Shown: one piece after another, positions 12,150 to 23,834 of the stretch
How positions within the stretch are numbered: position 1 is the first letter of the stretch
Layout: the number at the start of each line of letters is the position of its first letter
Assembly: GCA_018806985.1 (NCBI GenBank)
Contig: JADANN010000116.1
Location: 576,501-640,500 of the forward strand
Length of the DNA: 64,000 bases
Source: Angiostrongylus vasorum
Lineage: Eukaryota; Nematoda; Chromadorea; Rhabditida; Metastrongylidae
Reading direction: 5' to 3'
Program-made: the position numbers and the translations under genes
The notes under the pieces: model-generated
What the model was told of the DNA's origin: nothing
Database searches by the model: none
The model's input: the letters and a program-made list of their open reading frames with translations, nothing else

Positions 12150-12870
12150 GTACGAACGCTAGCACCTATGTCATCCAATAAGAACATGATGATACAGGCC
12201 AGGAAGACTAGATATAGCGTCATCGAGTTGACTGAGACGAAAAGACGCCGTCCATTTAACCTTTTCTTTGAACCCGGGAACAATTTTTTCTTTGGAACCC
12301 GCAAAGACAGAGGGCACGACAGCGTTGAGGTCGACCAAAACGAGTGTGGGGATGAACATCGACTCGTTTGAACAACCATAACTCAAATCGGGCGCTTGTA
12401 GTTAAAGAAATGCCGACCAGTGCCTGCTTTTAAAATCTTTGCCATTTGTCTGCGTATTCACTTCAAAGCGCGACAAAAACGGTTTTGACGCACTGTATAT
12501 GGACTTGGGAAGCTGTATAGAAGATGCCACGCCTTCCTTTAGGTTTACCTCCCTAGCCAACGTTAAACCTAGAGAACATCCGAAGAACTTCATGTTGACA
12601 GCAATGGTTTACAGTGGAACGATTACGACGAGCGGTAGTCCGAGTTTATGATGATAATCAAGATTTTCTATGGTAATTTACAGTCGTGGGAAACCCAGCT
12701 CTCAACGTTGGACATGAAGGTCTTCCAGTAGAAAGTACCATAATGAGGTTGACGTCGTAATACTGTTTTATACTTACACATAGTTCGGAGGTCTGAAAAA
12801 TTTCTCTTGCAACTGTCATCGTATTCCCTGTTTTTTGATTGACCTCGATTATGACGTGAGGGTTTGTGCA
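12150..12870 (+). mobile_element. RTE endonuclease-region remnant
   Basis: Reading across several frames gives pieces in the order expected for an RTE endonuclease: RRRPFN and FFFGTRKDRG near 12248-12310, MNIDSFEQ near 12353-12376, MDLG near 12499, and SEFMM(I)IK near 12640-12660. Many frameshifts and stops show that it is dead. No RT domain follows. Orientation is plus. Confidence 0.65.
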
Positions 12871-13059
12871 ATCAAAGAGTTTTGCAAAACAATTAAGCGC
12901 TTCTTTGCTCCGGTGTCTAAATCAATGCAACCTGAACTTACAAAAACAACGAAGTAGACCTTCAGTATATGGGTCGATATTCAGATATTTCATTGGACTG
13001 AAGGGTAGCCAGCGTTATTAATGCCAATTAATGCTATTTTATTACCATTCTAACCTTTT

Positions 13060-13300
13060 CATTTACGTCTACTATAATTTTTTCACGGCAGAGCATCATG
13101 TGAAATGCAACCAAGATGATGCTAAGATATTTGCAAAACTCCGGACCGCAGGTGTCTGCGGTGGGGAACGAAAGCGCCATTACCCTTTCCGGGGCTAAAG
13201 CGTTCACCACCACATCATGTGGTTCCTTCCTTCCGCCTGTCACTTAGCTAGTTTCCCGTCGATCACTGTCATCAGCAATCACCCGTCAACGGGATTGATG
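13060..13300 (-). repeat. SINE-3 copy
   Basis: Minus-orientation SINE-3: TTTTCACGGCAG end at 13079, TTTGCAAAACTCCGGACCGC at 13129, CCGGGGCTAAAGCGTTCACC near 13188. The copy runs to the CACCCGTCAACGGGATTGAT end at 13300. Confidence 0.8.
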
Positions 13301-14560
13301 TTAGGAGCCTAAATCAGCAATGAGCCCAATTAAGTTACGGTCCAAACGTTTGCAAATATCTCAGCAACATCTTGGTTGCATTACTATTTTACCTGCCACT
13401 GCAATTAAATTACTGTAAAAAGTTTAGTTCGCTGCTTTGTTCGGTGTTTTACTCGAGATACCAACATTTCAATATTGCACAGCATCCCGCCTGTATTCAA
13501 CTTGACGTTCAGAAGCGATAATTTTTTCCATTGAGATGAGTATCTTCTTTTTAATGTGATTTTATATAGAATTACGTGTTGAAAGGATTGTGCGAGTTCT
13601 GTCTCAAAGTCTTCATTAGAGTGGGACTTTGTAGTGTTGGTTGCAGGTTACTCATTAATGTGGAAATTGTTGCATTTTCATTCCAAAACTTTTTCCTATT
13701 ATTGCTAAAAGTTGGTGAGTTAGTCGACCAGAAATAATTTCTTAGTTCCTGCTGGTTTCCTCTGCTGCGTTAAACTGAGATATTGCCATATTGAATATTC
13801 TGGTCCGCACATTGTTTAGTAGTCCATGTTCCATCCCATTTAACACGGCTTCGCAGTCGCATAAGAGGGAACTTTTTGTATTCTGAGTGTTTTCGTAGCT
13901 AATATATAAAAGCGTTGAGTAGTTGAAGAGATATTGTCATCGCGCCTACTACCATTTCTGGAGCGGTTGCTTCACGCTTTGCAGATTTATCTTCATTTTT
14001 TTGCTATGGACATGCTGACACAGCATTTAAGACGTAGACACACATGGATGCTAATAGCGGCGTCAGTTCGTACGTTTTGCAGAGCTAAAGCGGTAGTATT
14101 TCTCCGAAGCCAGTCAACTCTGTGCATATGTGGATCGTTTCTTTTATCCGAGTTTGCTCTGGGAGAGCTATCCTTGTCCTATTCATCGTCTCATAGATCG
14201 TAGAATATTAACTTTTACCTTGTGTAGCGAAGGCAGCAGTCAGCACAAAGATCATATATTCAAGCTGTTTCGCAAATAATCCTTCTTTCGGTAAGCTTTA
14301 ACTGTTATATGTGATTAAACATTTGCCCAAAACCATCGGTTGATGAATTTCATGGACTTCCCAGTGTTTTTGTAGGACCACCTTCTGCTTTATCTTTTTG
14401 TTACTATTTTTTGCCTTAAAGTTAGCATCAATGGAGACGAACTGCCGAAGATTAGTGTTAATTTGTTCAAGTAATTAATTAGTGCGCACATAAATATGAG
14501 TGAACCTTCAACGTCATCGACTGCTACTACGGGATAGCACCGCTAGGGTGAAAAACTGCT
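13301..14560. other. Unassigned spacer
   Basis: An 89-codon open frame at 13934-14203 (+) shows no recognised motif. The rest is AT-rich sequence without a named repeat or supported exon. Confidence 0.4.
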
Positions 14561-14561
14561 T

Positions 14562-14755
14562 GAGTGCAATGCAAAGCAAAGGCCTCGTTTGGTGGTGTTG
14601 ATAACACGTGAGCCGCCACTAAGGGTAATCACTGGTTCGAAGCCAGCCTGGGGGTCCAAGTTTTGCAAATATTTCAGCATCATTATAGTTTTACCTCATA
14701 TGATACGCTGTCACGAAAAAATGACAGGCAGTTAATAAAAAGTTATGCGTCATAT
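14562..14755 (+). repeat. SINE-3 variant with a strong B box
   Basis: Carries TTGGTGGTGTTGATAACACG (A-box region) and TGGTTCGAAGCC, a near-perfect RNA polymerase III B box at 14634-14645. It then has the family-wide TTTGCAAATATTTCAGCATC and a 3-prime AGGCAGTTAATAAAAAGTTA tail. This copy best shows the tRNA origin of SINE-3. Confidence 0.75.
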
Positions 14756-14759
14756 TATG

Positions 14760-15240
14760 AGACTGTCCATCCCTACTTTCCCTGAAATTGTGTCTCTAGT
14801 TTGGCCACTTGTAGCGCCCGAGATGGAGATAGATCTTTTCCACTCTAAGGAAATGGTGATCTAAAAACACCGGAGGTGGTCACGCGCGTAAATCGCCAGG
14901 GTTTGCATGTTGTTCCGATTTGGTGGGAACGTATGATCATGTAAGACAAATAGAGTGTGACGCCGCGATCGGTCTCATGAATTCTCTTCCGGAAAAACCT
15001 TTCTCCTTCAAGAAGTGGGAACGAAGTTGTTCAGCGAATGCGTCGCTATATTTGTCTAATAACTTTCTTCATTTAGCAGTGGCTTCCAGACACTGTGTAG
15101 GTTCTTGAGTGCTTCAGCCCCCGTAGTCGGACAATACTGTGGGTGCTGCTTTCCAGGAAAAGATATCCATCTGTCGTTTTCAATTTTATGCATTGATAGG
15201 ATTTTTTTCATACTCTGTATCAGTTAGCAAAATACAGATC
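14760..15240. other. Unassigned spacer
   Basis: No recognised gene or repeat. A 62-codon open frame at 14920 has no support. Confidence 0.35.
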
Positions 15241-15244
15241 GCTT

Positions 15245-15470
15245 GTAGTAATTCCCACGACCGACTTTCTACTAGCCTCGACATTGATCGAATAATTCTT
15301 TGTATTCCTGTTTAGCAAATACGACGTGCTACTTTACTTCATTATTTCTGAACTAGCCGACCTTGCGGCGGATTTGGCCTTTCTCAGAGCCTGGAAGGGT
15401 CAAGTATATCGCAATCTACCCAGCCAAACAGCTCTATAACAAAGCAAAGAAAATGATAAACCAAAGTTCC
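15245..15470 (-). mobile_element. Solo PLE terminal repeat, decayed
   Basis: Shares with the other PLE terminal repeats a CCGACTTTCTACTA...CTCGACATTG stretch and a degenerate hammerhead region (GGCCTTTCTCAGAGCCTGG, minus orientation, near 15378-15398). The core is no longer intact. Confidence 0.55.
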
Positions 15471-15674
15471 ACTCATGACTCAATCATGGAGCAATACAAC
15501 GAGTCTATCAATAAGTTCAGTGGAATATCGAATAGGTCGATGCAGAAGCAAACGCATTAAATAGCTCAATGTAAAGTGATCGAATTCTTATGAATTGCCA
15601 AATGATACTTTTGCGGCAGCCACAGAATAAACCCCCAAACTTGGGTAGTCAAGCTTTAATGTATAAGTAAAGGA

Positions 15675-15962
15675 TAAAGATAAAGGGTAAAGCTTTCGGC
15701 GTTGATCAACCCCCTGAGGGATTCGCTATGCATTCTACTTCGTTAAGCATCGTTTGGAGGTCATTGAATGCATACCTGACGTTTACAATGATTCGCGGTG
15801 GCTACTGGTGCATCGAGCCAATGCTGCTATCCTCCCAGACAAGTCTGGTACCAATTCGCCGACACCGGAGGGATGGAAGGCTTGGTGGGCCATAGGCGTA
15901 GGGATTAATTCCACGTGTGTATTGCAGGGCTCCTCCGACCACTGCGCCACACGCGCCCTATG
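15675..15962 (-). repeat. SINE-1 copy
   Basis: Minus-orientation SINE-1. A GATAAAGATAAAGGGTAAAG tail precedes CTTTCGGCGTTGATCAA at 15692, and the promoter end CACTGCGCCACACGCGCCC is at 15940-15958. Confidence 0.9.
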
Positions 15963-16224
15963 ATATATAAGTATACCGACAAAAAGCAAGGCAAGGTAAT
16001 AATTATGAAACCGTACAGTGGTTATACCTAAATACCTTGAAATGGCTTCAACATGTCGTTTATGAAAGAGGATTGTGGGTGCATTTAAGAATAATCTAGT
16101 CTCTGGTAGGGAAGGGCAGAATGAGCATAAACCACGTTGTAACTTCAGAACACCGTCTTGATATCGATGTGCTGAATTCAATGCAGTGATCACAACTATT
16201 CCTCGCTTGGATTTTTTACGGTCG

Positions 16225-16440
16225 TGCAACTTTTAAGAGACAAGGCGGTTGCAAGCGCTTTACAGCAAGCGACGAGACAAAAAGAAGAGCCAGCTGTGAT
16301 AACCCATTCAGCCCGCGCCTTAGTCCGGCTATCTCCTAAATTACAAGAAGAACTGAATCGACAGCCTTTCTACGACATTCATGCAGAAGACGAAGTCCTC
16401 AAGCGGCAGTAAAACAACACGCAAAAATATCTGAAGACCA
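16225..16440 (+). repeat. SINE-2 copy, 5-prime truncated
   Basis: Matches the 3-prime half of SINE-2 at 47250-47390: a CCCG(C/G)...CGGCTATCTC block, TCTACGACATTCA near 16370, then CCTCAAGCGGCAGT. The tRNA-like head is missing. Confidence 0.6.
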
Positions 16441-16649
16441 TTGTGGATTTTGAGTACTAGGTAAGGAATCTAATCCAAGAAGTGCTGTTATCCGCACAGT
16501 AGATGTGATGACGAGTGGTGTAAAAAATTAAAAGAAAAAAAAACCTCTACAGCCTTGTGTACTCTTATTCGTTATTTACTTCATCGTTTTGTCATTGTGG
16601 TGACTGCCGTAACCGATTTATCGTCTTTCTGCTAATAAATGACCCAAAA

Positions 16650-16885
16650 GGGTGGGCAATTGCTGAGGGCACTAGTAGATAGAAAACTAGCTGACAGAAA
16701 GGCGAAACAACAAACCCGCACAGTGTGGTGGTGAACGTACTAGCCTCTGGAAAAGGTAATAGAGCGTTCGTTTTCCACCACAGTCACCCTGCAGTTCGGA
16801 ACATACCTCAGCATCATTGTGGTTATGTCTCACAATTATTCTGCCGTCGAAATTGTAACAGGCAGTAAATAAAAAAGTTAGTCAT
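16650..16885 (+). repeat. SINE-3 copy
   Basis: Plus orientation: AACTAGCTGACAGAAAGGCGAAAC, then the GTGTGGTGGTGAACGTAC block, AGCGTTCGTTTTCC, and the 3-prime end AGGCAGTAAATAAAAAAGTTA at about 16860-16880. Confidence 0.85.
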
Positions 16886-16889
16886 TGTG

Positions 16890-17510
16890 AAACAAAAGAG
16901 TTGGCAAATAAAGATGTGGTAAAGAGAGAAGGAGCGGCACATTGCATAGTTTGTGTGAAGTACACTTCTGTTCGGCCTAGCGACTCTTTGAATGTGAATG
17001 TCGCAGTACGATCCTTAAACACTGGTAATTAATCCTTTAAGTTGGTGATCCAATAACACCATAGTAACAATATGACGAGATTAACTTGTCGAAGGTGTAC
17101 GTAAAAATTACAATAATTCAAATAAAATATTGAGCAGAATAGTTATGTGCCGGACATGCGACAGTGGTTAGTGCAGCCGATGTGAGTGGAGAGGTTAAGA
17201 ACTGAATTCTACTACGCAAAGAAAGGAATTGAAAATAAAGTTAGAATTGGAAGTATTGTATTCAAGCTTAAGAAGTGATGACCAATAGCTGTGTTAGTGT
17301 ACATGTTGTTGGTGAAACCGAAGTCGACCTAGCCTTTAAGCTTTCCATTTGGCAAGTCCCCTTCACATATGGGTTCAGTGGATAACGTCTTTAGCAGACA
17401 TTTTTATGCAACGGAAGTAGAAACTCTTCATAGTGAGGTAGTTGAATAATACAAGGCAAAGTTGCTTAAGCAAAAACATGTAAATGTATATGGAAAGTAT
17501 TTCCCGTGAT
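16890..17510. other. Unassigned spacer with a possible tRNA-like fragment
   Basis: CGACAGTGGTTAGTGC at about 17159 resembles a SINE A box, but no convincing B box follows. Nothing else was recognised. Confidence 0.35.
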
Positions 17511-17514
17511 GAAG

Positions 17515-17830
17515 AGGGTGGATAGTGTAGTGTTCATGATACCGATCATCACAACAAAGGGGTGGTTCGACCGAGCCTTGGTCTCACGAAGCCCCCATTA
17601 CCTCCAAGATAAAGAAAATGATATCGGACTTATTTGAATAAAGTCCGATCTCTGCAGCTCACGTGAAGACGATTTAATGTGGTATATCAAGACTTCGGGA
17701 AGAACCGACTCAACTAGCACTCACCAGTGTTGATGACGAAAAAGAAAATCCTCAAGCAGCAATCGAATCCACACTTAAAAGTTGGGGGACTTTCATGGAT
17801 ATGGATGGGATGAAGAGAATCGAATGCAAG
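17515..17830 (+). repeat. SINE-2 copy
   Basis: tRNA-like head GGATAGTGTAGTGTTCATGA followed by GTGGTTCGACC (B-box-like). Downstream TCCTCAAGCAGCAATCGA...CCACAC(T/G)(T/C)AAAAGTTG matches SINE-2 at 47350-47385. Confidence 0.7.
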
Positions 17831-17864
17831 AATTCCAGCTGTCAGCTAAAGGAAAGATATAGTC

Positions 17865-18160
17865 CCCAAGACTTACTTTTCACTAATCTCGGCATTGATC
17901 AGTAATGCGATGCTTTCTTGAAGCACACATGTGGTTGTTATTTTACTATTTAATCTTTGTAGCTGATGTTTTGGCAAACTTCGCCTTTGTCAGAGCCTGG
18001 GAAGGCCAAGTCGACTGCAATCTATTGGGCGAAACACTTTCATAACCTAAAAAAAACCACGAAGTCCAGATTTAAACCGCTTTGGGAACAAAACAGCTTC
18101 ACACATTCACATTTTTTTGAGTTTTCCACTGAATATTCCACGTGCAGAACAACCGCACAG
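17865..18160 (-). mobile_element. Solo PLE terminal repeat, decayed
   Basis: Minus-orientation terminal repeat with AGCTGATGTTTTGGCAAACT...CAGAGCCTGG at 17960-18001. This is a degenerate hammerhead core in which both CTGANGA and GAAA are altered. Confidence 0.55.
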
Positions 18161-18169
18161 AGTTGACAT

Positions 18170-18685
18170 AAAGGCGTAATGTGCCTCTTTCACATTAAAA
18201 TATCAGTCTTAAGTACTGAGTGAGATCACGCATGATAACGAAGTATTCTTCACTGGGGTTTATTTTCAGACTCCTGGAATTTGTTCAGAATGCTTCGAGA
18301 GTTTTGCTTCCGGCAAAAAGATGCTTTCTGTATTTTGTTCCAACCTACTAAAAACCAACCAGAATACTGACCTCATAATTGCTCATTGAAGAAAAAACAG
18401 CAACATAGAAAGGCACTGAGTTCGTCTCCTTCAAATATTTACGGCTTCTTCCATGAACGTTGCCCTTAGAGGTTTCAGCTGTAAACTGCTCTTTTTGATT
18501 AATATTTACTGTGATTAACACCGCTCTGCAGCTACTGAGGTAAGGAAAAGCTCTCTGTCGAGCATTGACCGTTAGTCCAATATTTTCCAAACCAAGCCTG
18601 ACATGTTGCAAATGATGAACGGCATCACTACCACTACGCCACCCGTCTTTTATACTGCTACTAATCTTGTAGATGATTAAGCTCC
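18170..18685. other. Unassigned spacer
   Basis: Ends in a SINE-2-like head in minus orientation (GGCATCACTACCACTACGCC near 18624-18643). The rest is unrecognised. Confidence 0.35.
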
Positions 18686-18689
18686 CACA

Positions 18690-19150
18690 AGGTTAGTATA
18701 AAAGATATAATTCGACTAACGTTTCGGCGCTCTCGTTTTCCTCGGAGCCGCGTTGATCCGAGCAGATTGGCCCCAAGCTGGTCGTTGTCTCATCGAACCG
18801 AGAGCAGTGATCATCAAGATGATTGAATATATCTACCATGGTTTAAAGAAGATCGGTTTTTAAGATATTGCCACGCTATTTGCCAGCAAATGAAGCAGAA
18901 CTGCTAAGCATGTATTGTCTACCCCACCCCTTAAGGGCAGATCGTACTGGATGGTGGATGGTGGGATTCGACCAACTTCCGTCCTTTAGAAAGTGACACC
19001 ATTCAGTTAGGTTCCTCATTCGAGCGGTACTCTTCACACCAGATTTGAATCAAAGCTATAACAATCACCCACATGTCGACAACGACCACTCCGATCAACG
19101 ACACTCCCAAGAAGGCGAAGGCGCCAAAACATTAGCCAAATAACAGCTTT
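18690..19150. repeat. Palindromic hammerhead element (family B)
   Basis: Left arm at 18716-18760: minus-strand core, TTCGACTAACGTTTCGGCGC...GGAGCC. Right arm at 19105-19140: plus-strand, GAAGGCGAAGGCGCC AAAAC ATTAGCC. The two hammerhead-like cores face outward from a centre near 18930. The right core has lost GAAA. Same layout as 26190-26615. Confidence 0.6.
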
Positions 19151-19500
19151 TGTAGCAACTTTGTAGAATCACTGAATTATGATTCACAGAGCACTAAGAA
19201 CCGCCTTGCTAAAACAATCGGATTAGTTGTTTGTCTACAGATTGTGAAAGTATCCACATTAGTGGATGGGCATGTGTTGAGTAATTGTTCTTTGATGTGT
19301 TTTCACGAACAAGAGCAAAAGCAGCAAGCGAAGTAATGCAGTTTATCTTCATTGCAATAAATTCCCTTGCATCTTTGCGAATTCTGTTGATTACCATGCT
19401 TCTAAACAGCACATGGGATTCGTTAAAGTCTTGTCGGTGGCAGAATGCGATGTCTAAAATGTAAATCAGCCAGTAGTCCTGGTTTACAAATCCATTTCTT
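19151..19500. other. Unassigned spacer
   Basis: A 114-codon minus-strand open frame (19209-19553) overlaps the next repeat and has no recognised motif. No supported gene. Confidence 0.35.
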
Positions 19501-19504
19501 GTTA

Positions 19505-19760
19505 TGGAGTGGAGGCGCCTTGCAATATATGTGTTGTCGTTGGTCTGATCCACGCCCCGGGTTCATCAAGTCTTCCATCTCTCCATAGCTGGCAAACTGG
19601 CACCAAACTTGCCTGGTAGAGTAGCAGCACCAAATTCGAAAGATTGGTAGGCAAGCGCAAATTATTGAATAGGCCAAATATGAATTCAATCAGCACTACG
19701 ATACTATGAATGGAAGAGCATGCATGGCGCATCCCTCAGAGAATGATCAACGTCGATTAA
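19505..19760 (+). repeat. SINE-1 copy cut by the RTE remnant
   Basis: Plus-orientation SINE-1 (GGTTCATCAAGTC, TGGCAAACTGGCACC, GGCGCATCCCTCAG at 19727-19740, GATCAACG at 19744). It stops abruptly where the RTE begins. Confidence 0.75.
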
Positions 19761-21400
19761 TTCTATGGATATGTTGTACCGCTTGTTCACCTTCCCGAAA
19801 TCCAACATGCCATTTCGTCGGTGAAAAATCGACCAGCACCAGGCCCGCACAGGATAAGGTCTGCACACCTGAAAAACCTTCCACCAGTCCTCGTGGAACA
19901 CACTGGCTCGGCTCTTCACACGTTACCTGTCTGAATGCAAGGTCCCTACTCAGCGGAAGACCAGCAGGACCGTGCTATCGTTCAAGAAAGGTGACCTCCA
20001 CGATATCGGCAACTGTCGTCCAATCTGCTTGCTGTCTTTCGTCAACAAACTTTTCACTCGATTCGTCCTAAACAGGATTAACAAGACACTGGGCGAAGGG
20101 CAGCGATGTGAGCAAGCAGGGTTGGGAAAAGGATTGAGTACGATGGCCCAAATCCACACGGTAACAAGATTCACTGAAGTGACGCAAGAGTACGAAAGAC
20201 CGCTCTGTCTCACTTCCATCGATTTACAGAAGGCCTCTGATTCAACTGAGATAGAATCAGTCATGGAAGCCCTTGTTATTCAAGGACTCCCTACTCAGTA
20301 CATGATTCTTCGTGAACTGTACGAAAATTACACAACCAAGATATCACCATTCTACAACGACATTATCATTGATGTCAAAAGAGGAGTAGACAAGGTGACA
20401 CCATCACGCCAAAATTATTTACCGCCACCATCGAGAACGTCATGCGAACATTGGAATGGGATAATATGGGAGTGAGTATCGATGGTCGGTTATTGCACCA
20501 TCTTCCCTTTGCTGATGACATCGTCCTTATAACACCAAGCATTAGCCAAGCGGAACGTATGCTTTGCCGACTTTGATAAAGCCTGTGGAAAGATTGGTCT
20601 TCGAGTAAATATCACAAAAAGATGTTTATGAGGAACAGATTGGTTGCGTATGCCCCATTCGTGCTCAACGGAACGAGTATATCCGAATGATCCAGTTATG
20701 TCCATCTAGTGGGGAAATTAATATGTTGAACGACTTAGCTCCGGAGTTGAGCAGAAGGAAACGAGCGGCTTGGGGAGCTTTCAAGAGCAACGAGGATGTA
20801 GTAAACAGAACAAAGAACACCCGACTCCATGCCCACCTTTTCGACTCAACGGTACTTCTTGCGTTAACATATTCGTTAGAAACCTGGTCGCTGCGTAAGC
20901 AGGATGGAAGATCACTCAGCGTTATCGAACGCACAGTCGAAAGGACGATGCTAGGAGTATCCCGTGTCGTGCAAGTAATGGAAGGGATCTGAAGCTCCGA
21001 CCTGCATCAACGTTCAAAAATCAAAGATGCCGTTGTGTACGCCAAACAGTCGAAGATAAGGTGGGCCGGACACGTAATGCGCATGAATGACGACCGATGG
21101 ACAACAGCCGTTAGTGACTGGATTCCTCGGGATGTCAAACACACTGAAGGAAGACCACCGACCCGATGATCAGAGTTCTTCACGAAAAGCGTACAAGAAA
21201 GATATGATGCTCGAAGAGTTTTTAGAGCGAGCAGAATCCACTGGGCTACTCTTGCACTCGACTGGGAATAAGGAAGATTTACTGGCGCCCGCTCGAGTCA
21301 CTCGACGTTCAACAAGACAACGGGTGATACACGTGACAGGTGATGGTGGTCTAATACATCCTAAGGCAGAGACCGATGAACTTATTTGATCTCGCTGACA
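19760..21400 (+). mobile_element. 5-prime-truncated RTE retrotransposon
   Basis: Plus-strand RTE carrying the RT and C-terminal domains only. In order: a region before RT (TGCCATTTCGTCGGTGAAAA, 19808), KKGDLHDIGNCRPICLLS near 19988-20040, QAGLGKGLST, SIDLQKASDS near 20217-20245, then the catalytic FADDIVL at 20508-20528. Further on are a YSLETWSLRK segment at 20867-20900, RWAGHVMRMNDDRW near 21060-21100 and DWIPRDVK near 21118-21142. Several frame changes are needed (for example near 20400, 20575, 20990 and 21165). The endonuclease is missing, typical of 5-prime-truncated LINE insertions. Confidence 0.9.
19972..20475 (+). pseudogene. RTE reverse-transcriptase open segment
   Basis: The longest uninterrupted piece (167 codons) of the RTE RT domain, from the KKGDLHDIGN motif to just before the catalytic FADD box, which lies 35 nt beyond the stop in another frame. 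Motif A has SIDLQKASDS where an intact RT would be expected to have an aromatic after the KA pair. It is a transposon remnant, not a host gene. Confidence 0.85.
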
Positions 21401-21681
21401 CTTTTCTCTCGCCACAACAAATCCTTATAGTCCACATTGTTTCGTGTTGATTTCATTCAGCTTCCAAATTCCACTTGTTAATAATTTATGAAACTCAGTC
21501 GCTTTTACGCACTGGATCATTAAAGCTATCGAGAAACTATGGGAAGTTATCGATATCGTCTTCTCAACAGCCTCAAGCCTCAAAATGAACGTGGCCGTAA
21601 CGTTTTTTCAAATATTCATAATTCAAAACAGCTTCTTAAAACCTTACGACATGTGACTAATTGATGAAGAGCATATGGAAA

Positions 21682-22040
21682 TACATGTATAGCTTTTTTA
21701 GCTTTTTATTTTCTGCCTTTTATACTTTTTTATGGCAGGTTATTACTATGCGAAATGCAACCACAAGATTGCTGAGATATTTGCAAAACTCTGGACCGCA
21801 GGTGTTTGCGGTGGGGAACCAACGCGCTATTGTCCTTTCCGGGGAGTAACGCGTTCACCACCACACCATGCGGGTCCTTCGTTTCGCCTGTCTCTCAGCT
21901 AGTTCTTATCGATCTCTGCCGTGTGCGTTACTCCCCGGAAAGGACAATAGCGCGTTCGTTCCCCACCGCAAACACCTGCGGTCCAGAGTTTTTGCAAATA
22001 TCTCAGCAATCTTGTGGTTGCATTTTACATGTATAGCTTT
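21682..22040. repeat. Head-to-head SINE-3 dimer with 15-bp target duplication
   Basis: A minus-orientation SINE-3 (21700-21925) is joined head-to-head with a partial plus-orientation SINE-3 (about 21925-22025). The pair is bounded by an exact 15-bp direct repeat, TACATGTATAGCTTT, at 21682-21696 and 22026-22040. This is a target-site duplication of the size expected from LINE-mediated retroposition, so the inverted dimer integrated as one unit. Confidence 0.85.
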
Positions 22041-22420
22041 CCTGTGTGACTGACGTGTGTTGCACCGAACTACGTCGCCTTGCAGAAATTTTCTGCAGAA
22101 CAAGGAAATGTTTCATCGAGCGTCAACAGATATGCAGAAATTTGTCAGAGGAATAGAAACGTTGCTGTTAGAACCCCTTTTGTACGGCAGCTGGGCAAAT
22201 TCATTCACACGTAAAAGGCTGTGATGGCATGAAATGAACTGCACCTCTTCACCATCACCACCAGCAGAAATGCTGGCCTAATCCTTGTTATCTTGCTGTT
22301 TTTAAGAGATAAGTCCCATTGAATTTTTTTTATTTATTACATGACCTCACATCACATGCTGTGTGGAAGTAAACACTTGTTTCGCTCGATTCATTACCTC
22401 GCATCCATACTCTGCGAAGG
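22041..22420. other. Unassigned spacer
   Basis: No gene or named repeat recognised. Confidence 0.35.
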
Positions 22421-22424
22421 TCTT

Positions 22425-22720
22425 CGGGTTTGCATTTGAGTTCGAGTGCTTACTTGAGGATTTCTGGCCTTCTTTATGAATGACGTTGAATTGAGGCGTT
22501 TATCTCTTGAGTTCTGAGATAACCGTGCTTGAGCGTCCCAAGGTCTTCATGTGAATCCGTCAGCCTTGGTGAATCGAATTGGCTTTTTCCACAAAGAGCT
22601 TGTCAATTCTGCAGATCTTAGAGGATGGGAGGATCGACTAATTCAGGAGGAGGACGATTTAGGGTCTTGCACGCAATGAACGATGTCATCTCTACCACTG
22701 CACTACCCGCGTCCCAATTT
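22425..22720 (-). repeat. SINE-2 copy
   Basis: Minus orientation: TTGAGTTCTGAGATAACCG at 22509 (compare 32670), and the tRNA-like head as CTCTACCACTGCACTACCCG at 22690-22709. Confidence 0.65.
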
Positions 22721-23044
22721 CACAAAACATTTAGAAGACCAGATTGAGCCATCGTTCCCTTTATTAACTACTAGGAGTGCAAAATGGAGAGTTATTTGCG
22801 ACAGCAAAGCTTATGAAAACTCTCAGCGCAATTTTTTAAACGACTCATTGTATTGTTTTATTTAAAATATCTAAAATATCTGAATGTTTGAGTAGTCTGC
22901 ACCAACAGGATGAAATACTCCGAAACTACGACCACAACTGTGTAAGATCGATCATGGGAGCCGAATAGAATTGATCCAGAAAGGTCTGGGTATTCTAGTT
23001 GTAATCATAATTGCACCTTCTGAACAGTCTTGTTCTCTACCGAC

Positions 23045-23665
23045 TTTCTTTTTTACATTACTATGACTAATCAGTATGTGTCTTTCTACTGATTAGCTAA
23101 TTTGAGACTGATAAAAAACATTATTCGGCTGGCGTTTCGAAGCCTTTGCTTTCTTTAGAGCCGGGCTGATTCGAGCCGATTGTCTAGTCCTTCTTTCTTC
23201 CGACGTAGGTCTTCGTGATCGCACCAAGTCGAATTTAATTGAGCATTGCCCGAACGAAGAACCTTATACGGCTGCGCTCTTCTATAGAAGACGGTTGTTG
23301 TTTACACCAAGAAGGGTGCACGTTAATTAATCATGCCAAGGCTAAGGCAAGTCGGCTTTGAAACATTGCTACGCTCTGTTGCTAAAGATACCGATTTTTG
23401 TTGGACAGATTGTCCGAAGAAAAACAAACGATTATCCACCGGCGGTTAGCATCAACAACCGTCCTATGTAAAAATAGCACTGCCAAGTGAAGTTACCTCA
23501 TTCGGACACTGCTCTACTGGATTCGATCCAATACGATCACGAAGACTGACGTCGTATGAAGGAACAATTGACTGGAACAACGGGAAAGTCAACAACCGAC
23601 ATGGATCATTTCGGCTTGGAACTGGAGCGAAGGGGATTCGAAGGGCTCGAAACCTTAACCAAATG
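23045..23665. repeat. Palindromic hammerhead element (family B), decayed
   Basis: Left arm TTCGGCTGGCGTTTCGAAGC...AGAGCC at 23120-23162. Right arm remnant GGGGATTCGAAGGGCTCGAAACC at 23631-23653. The cores are degenerate and the arms only partly complementary. Confidence 0.5.
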
Positions 23666-23834
23666 AAGCCTTTCTCTTAAAATCAAACTAGTGTTGACAT
23701 ATCGATACGTGTTGATTACTTTCTTTTTCTCAAACTTTTATTTTGTACGAGTCGTCTTCACATCGGCTGTGCCGATCTCACTTCTCACATTCGATTCGTT
23801 TCCTCTTATTCATCATCCGTTAAGATATTACAAT

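Noticed and set aside
15783..16229. 148-codon minus-strand open frame
   Set aside because: It reads through a SINE-1 copy. Similar frames in other SINE-1 copies are not conserved as protein.
18718..19140. Complementary arms as terminal inverted repeats of a cut-and-paste DNA transposon
   Set aside because: The arms match the hammerhead-bearing ends of Penelope elements and show no transposase or short TA/TTAA duplication that could be identified.
19706..20071. 121-codon plus-strand frame at the SINE-1/RTE junction
   Set aside because: It spans two different repeats and uses the wrong frame for the RT domain.
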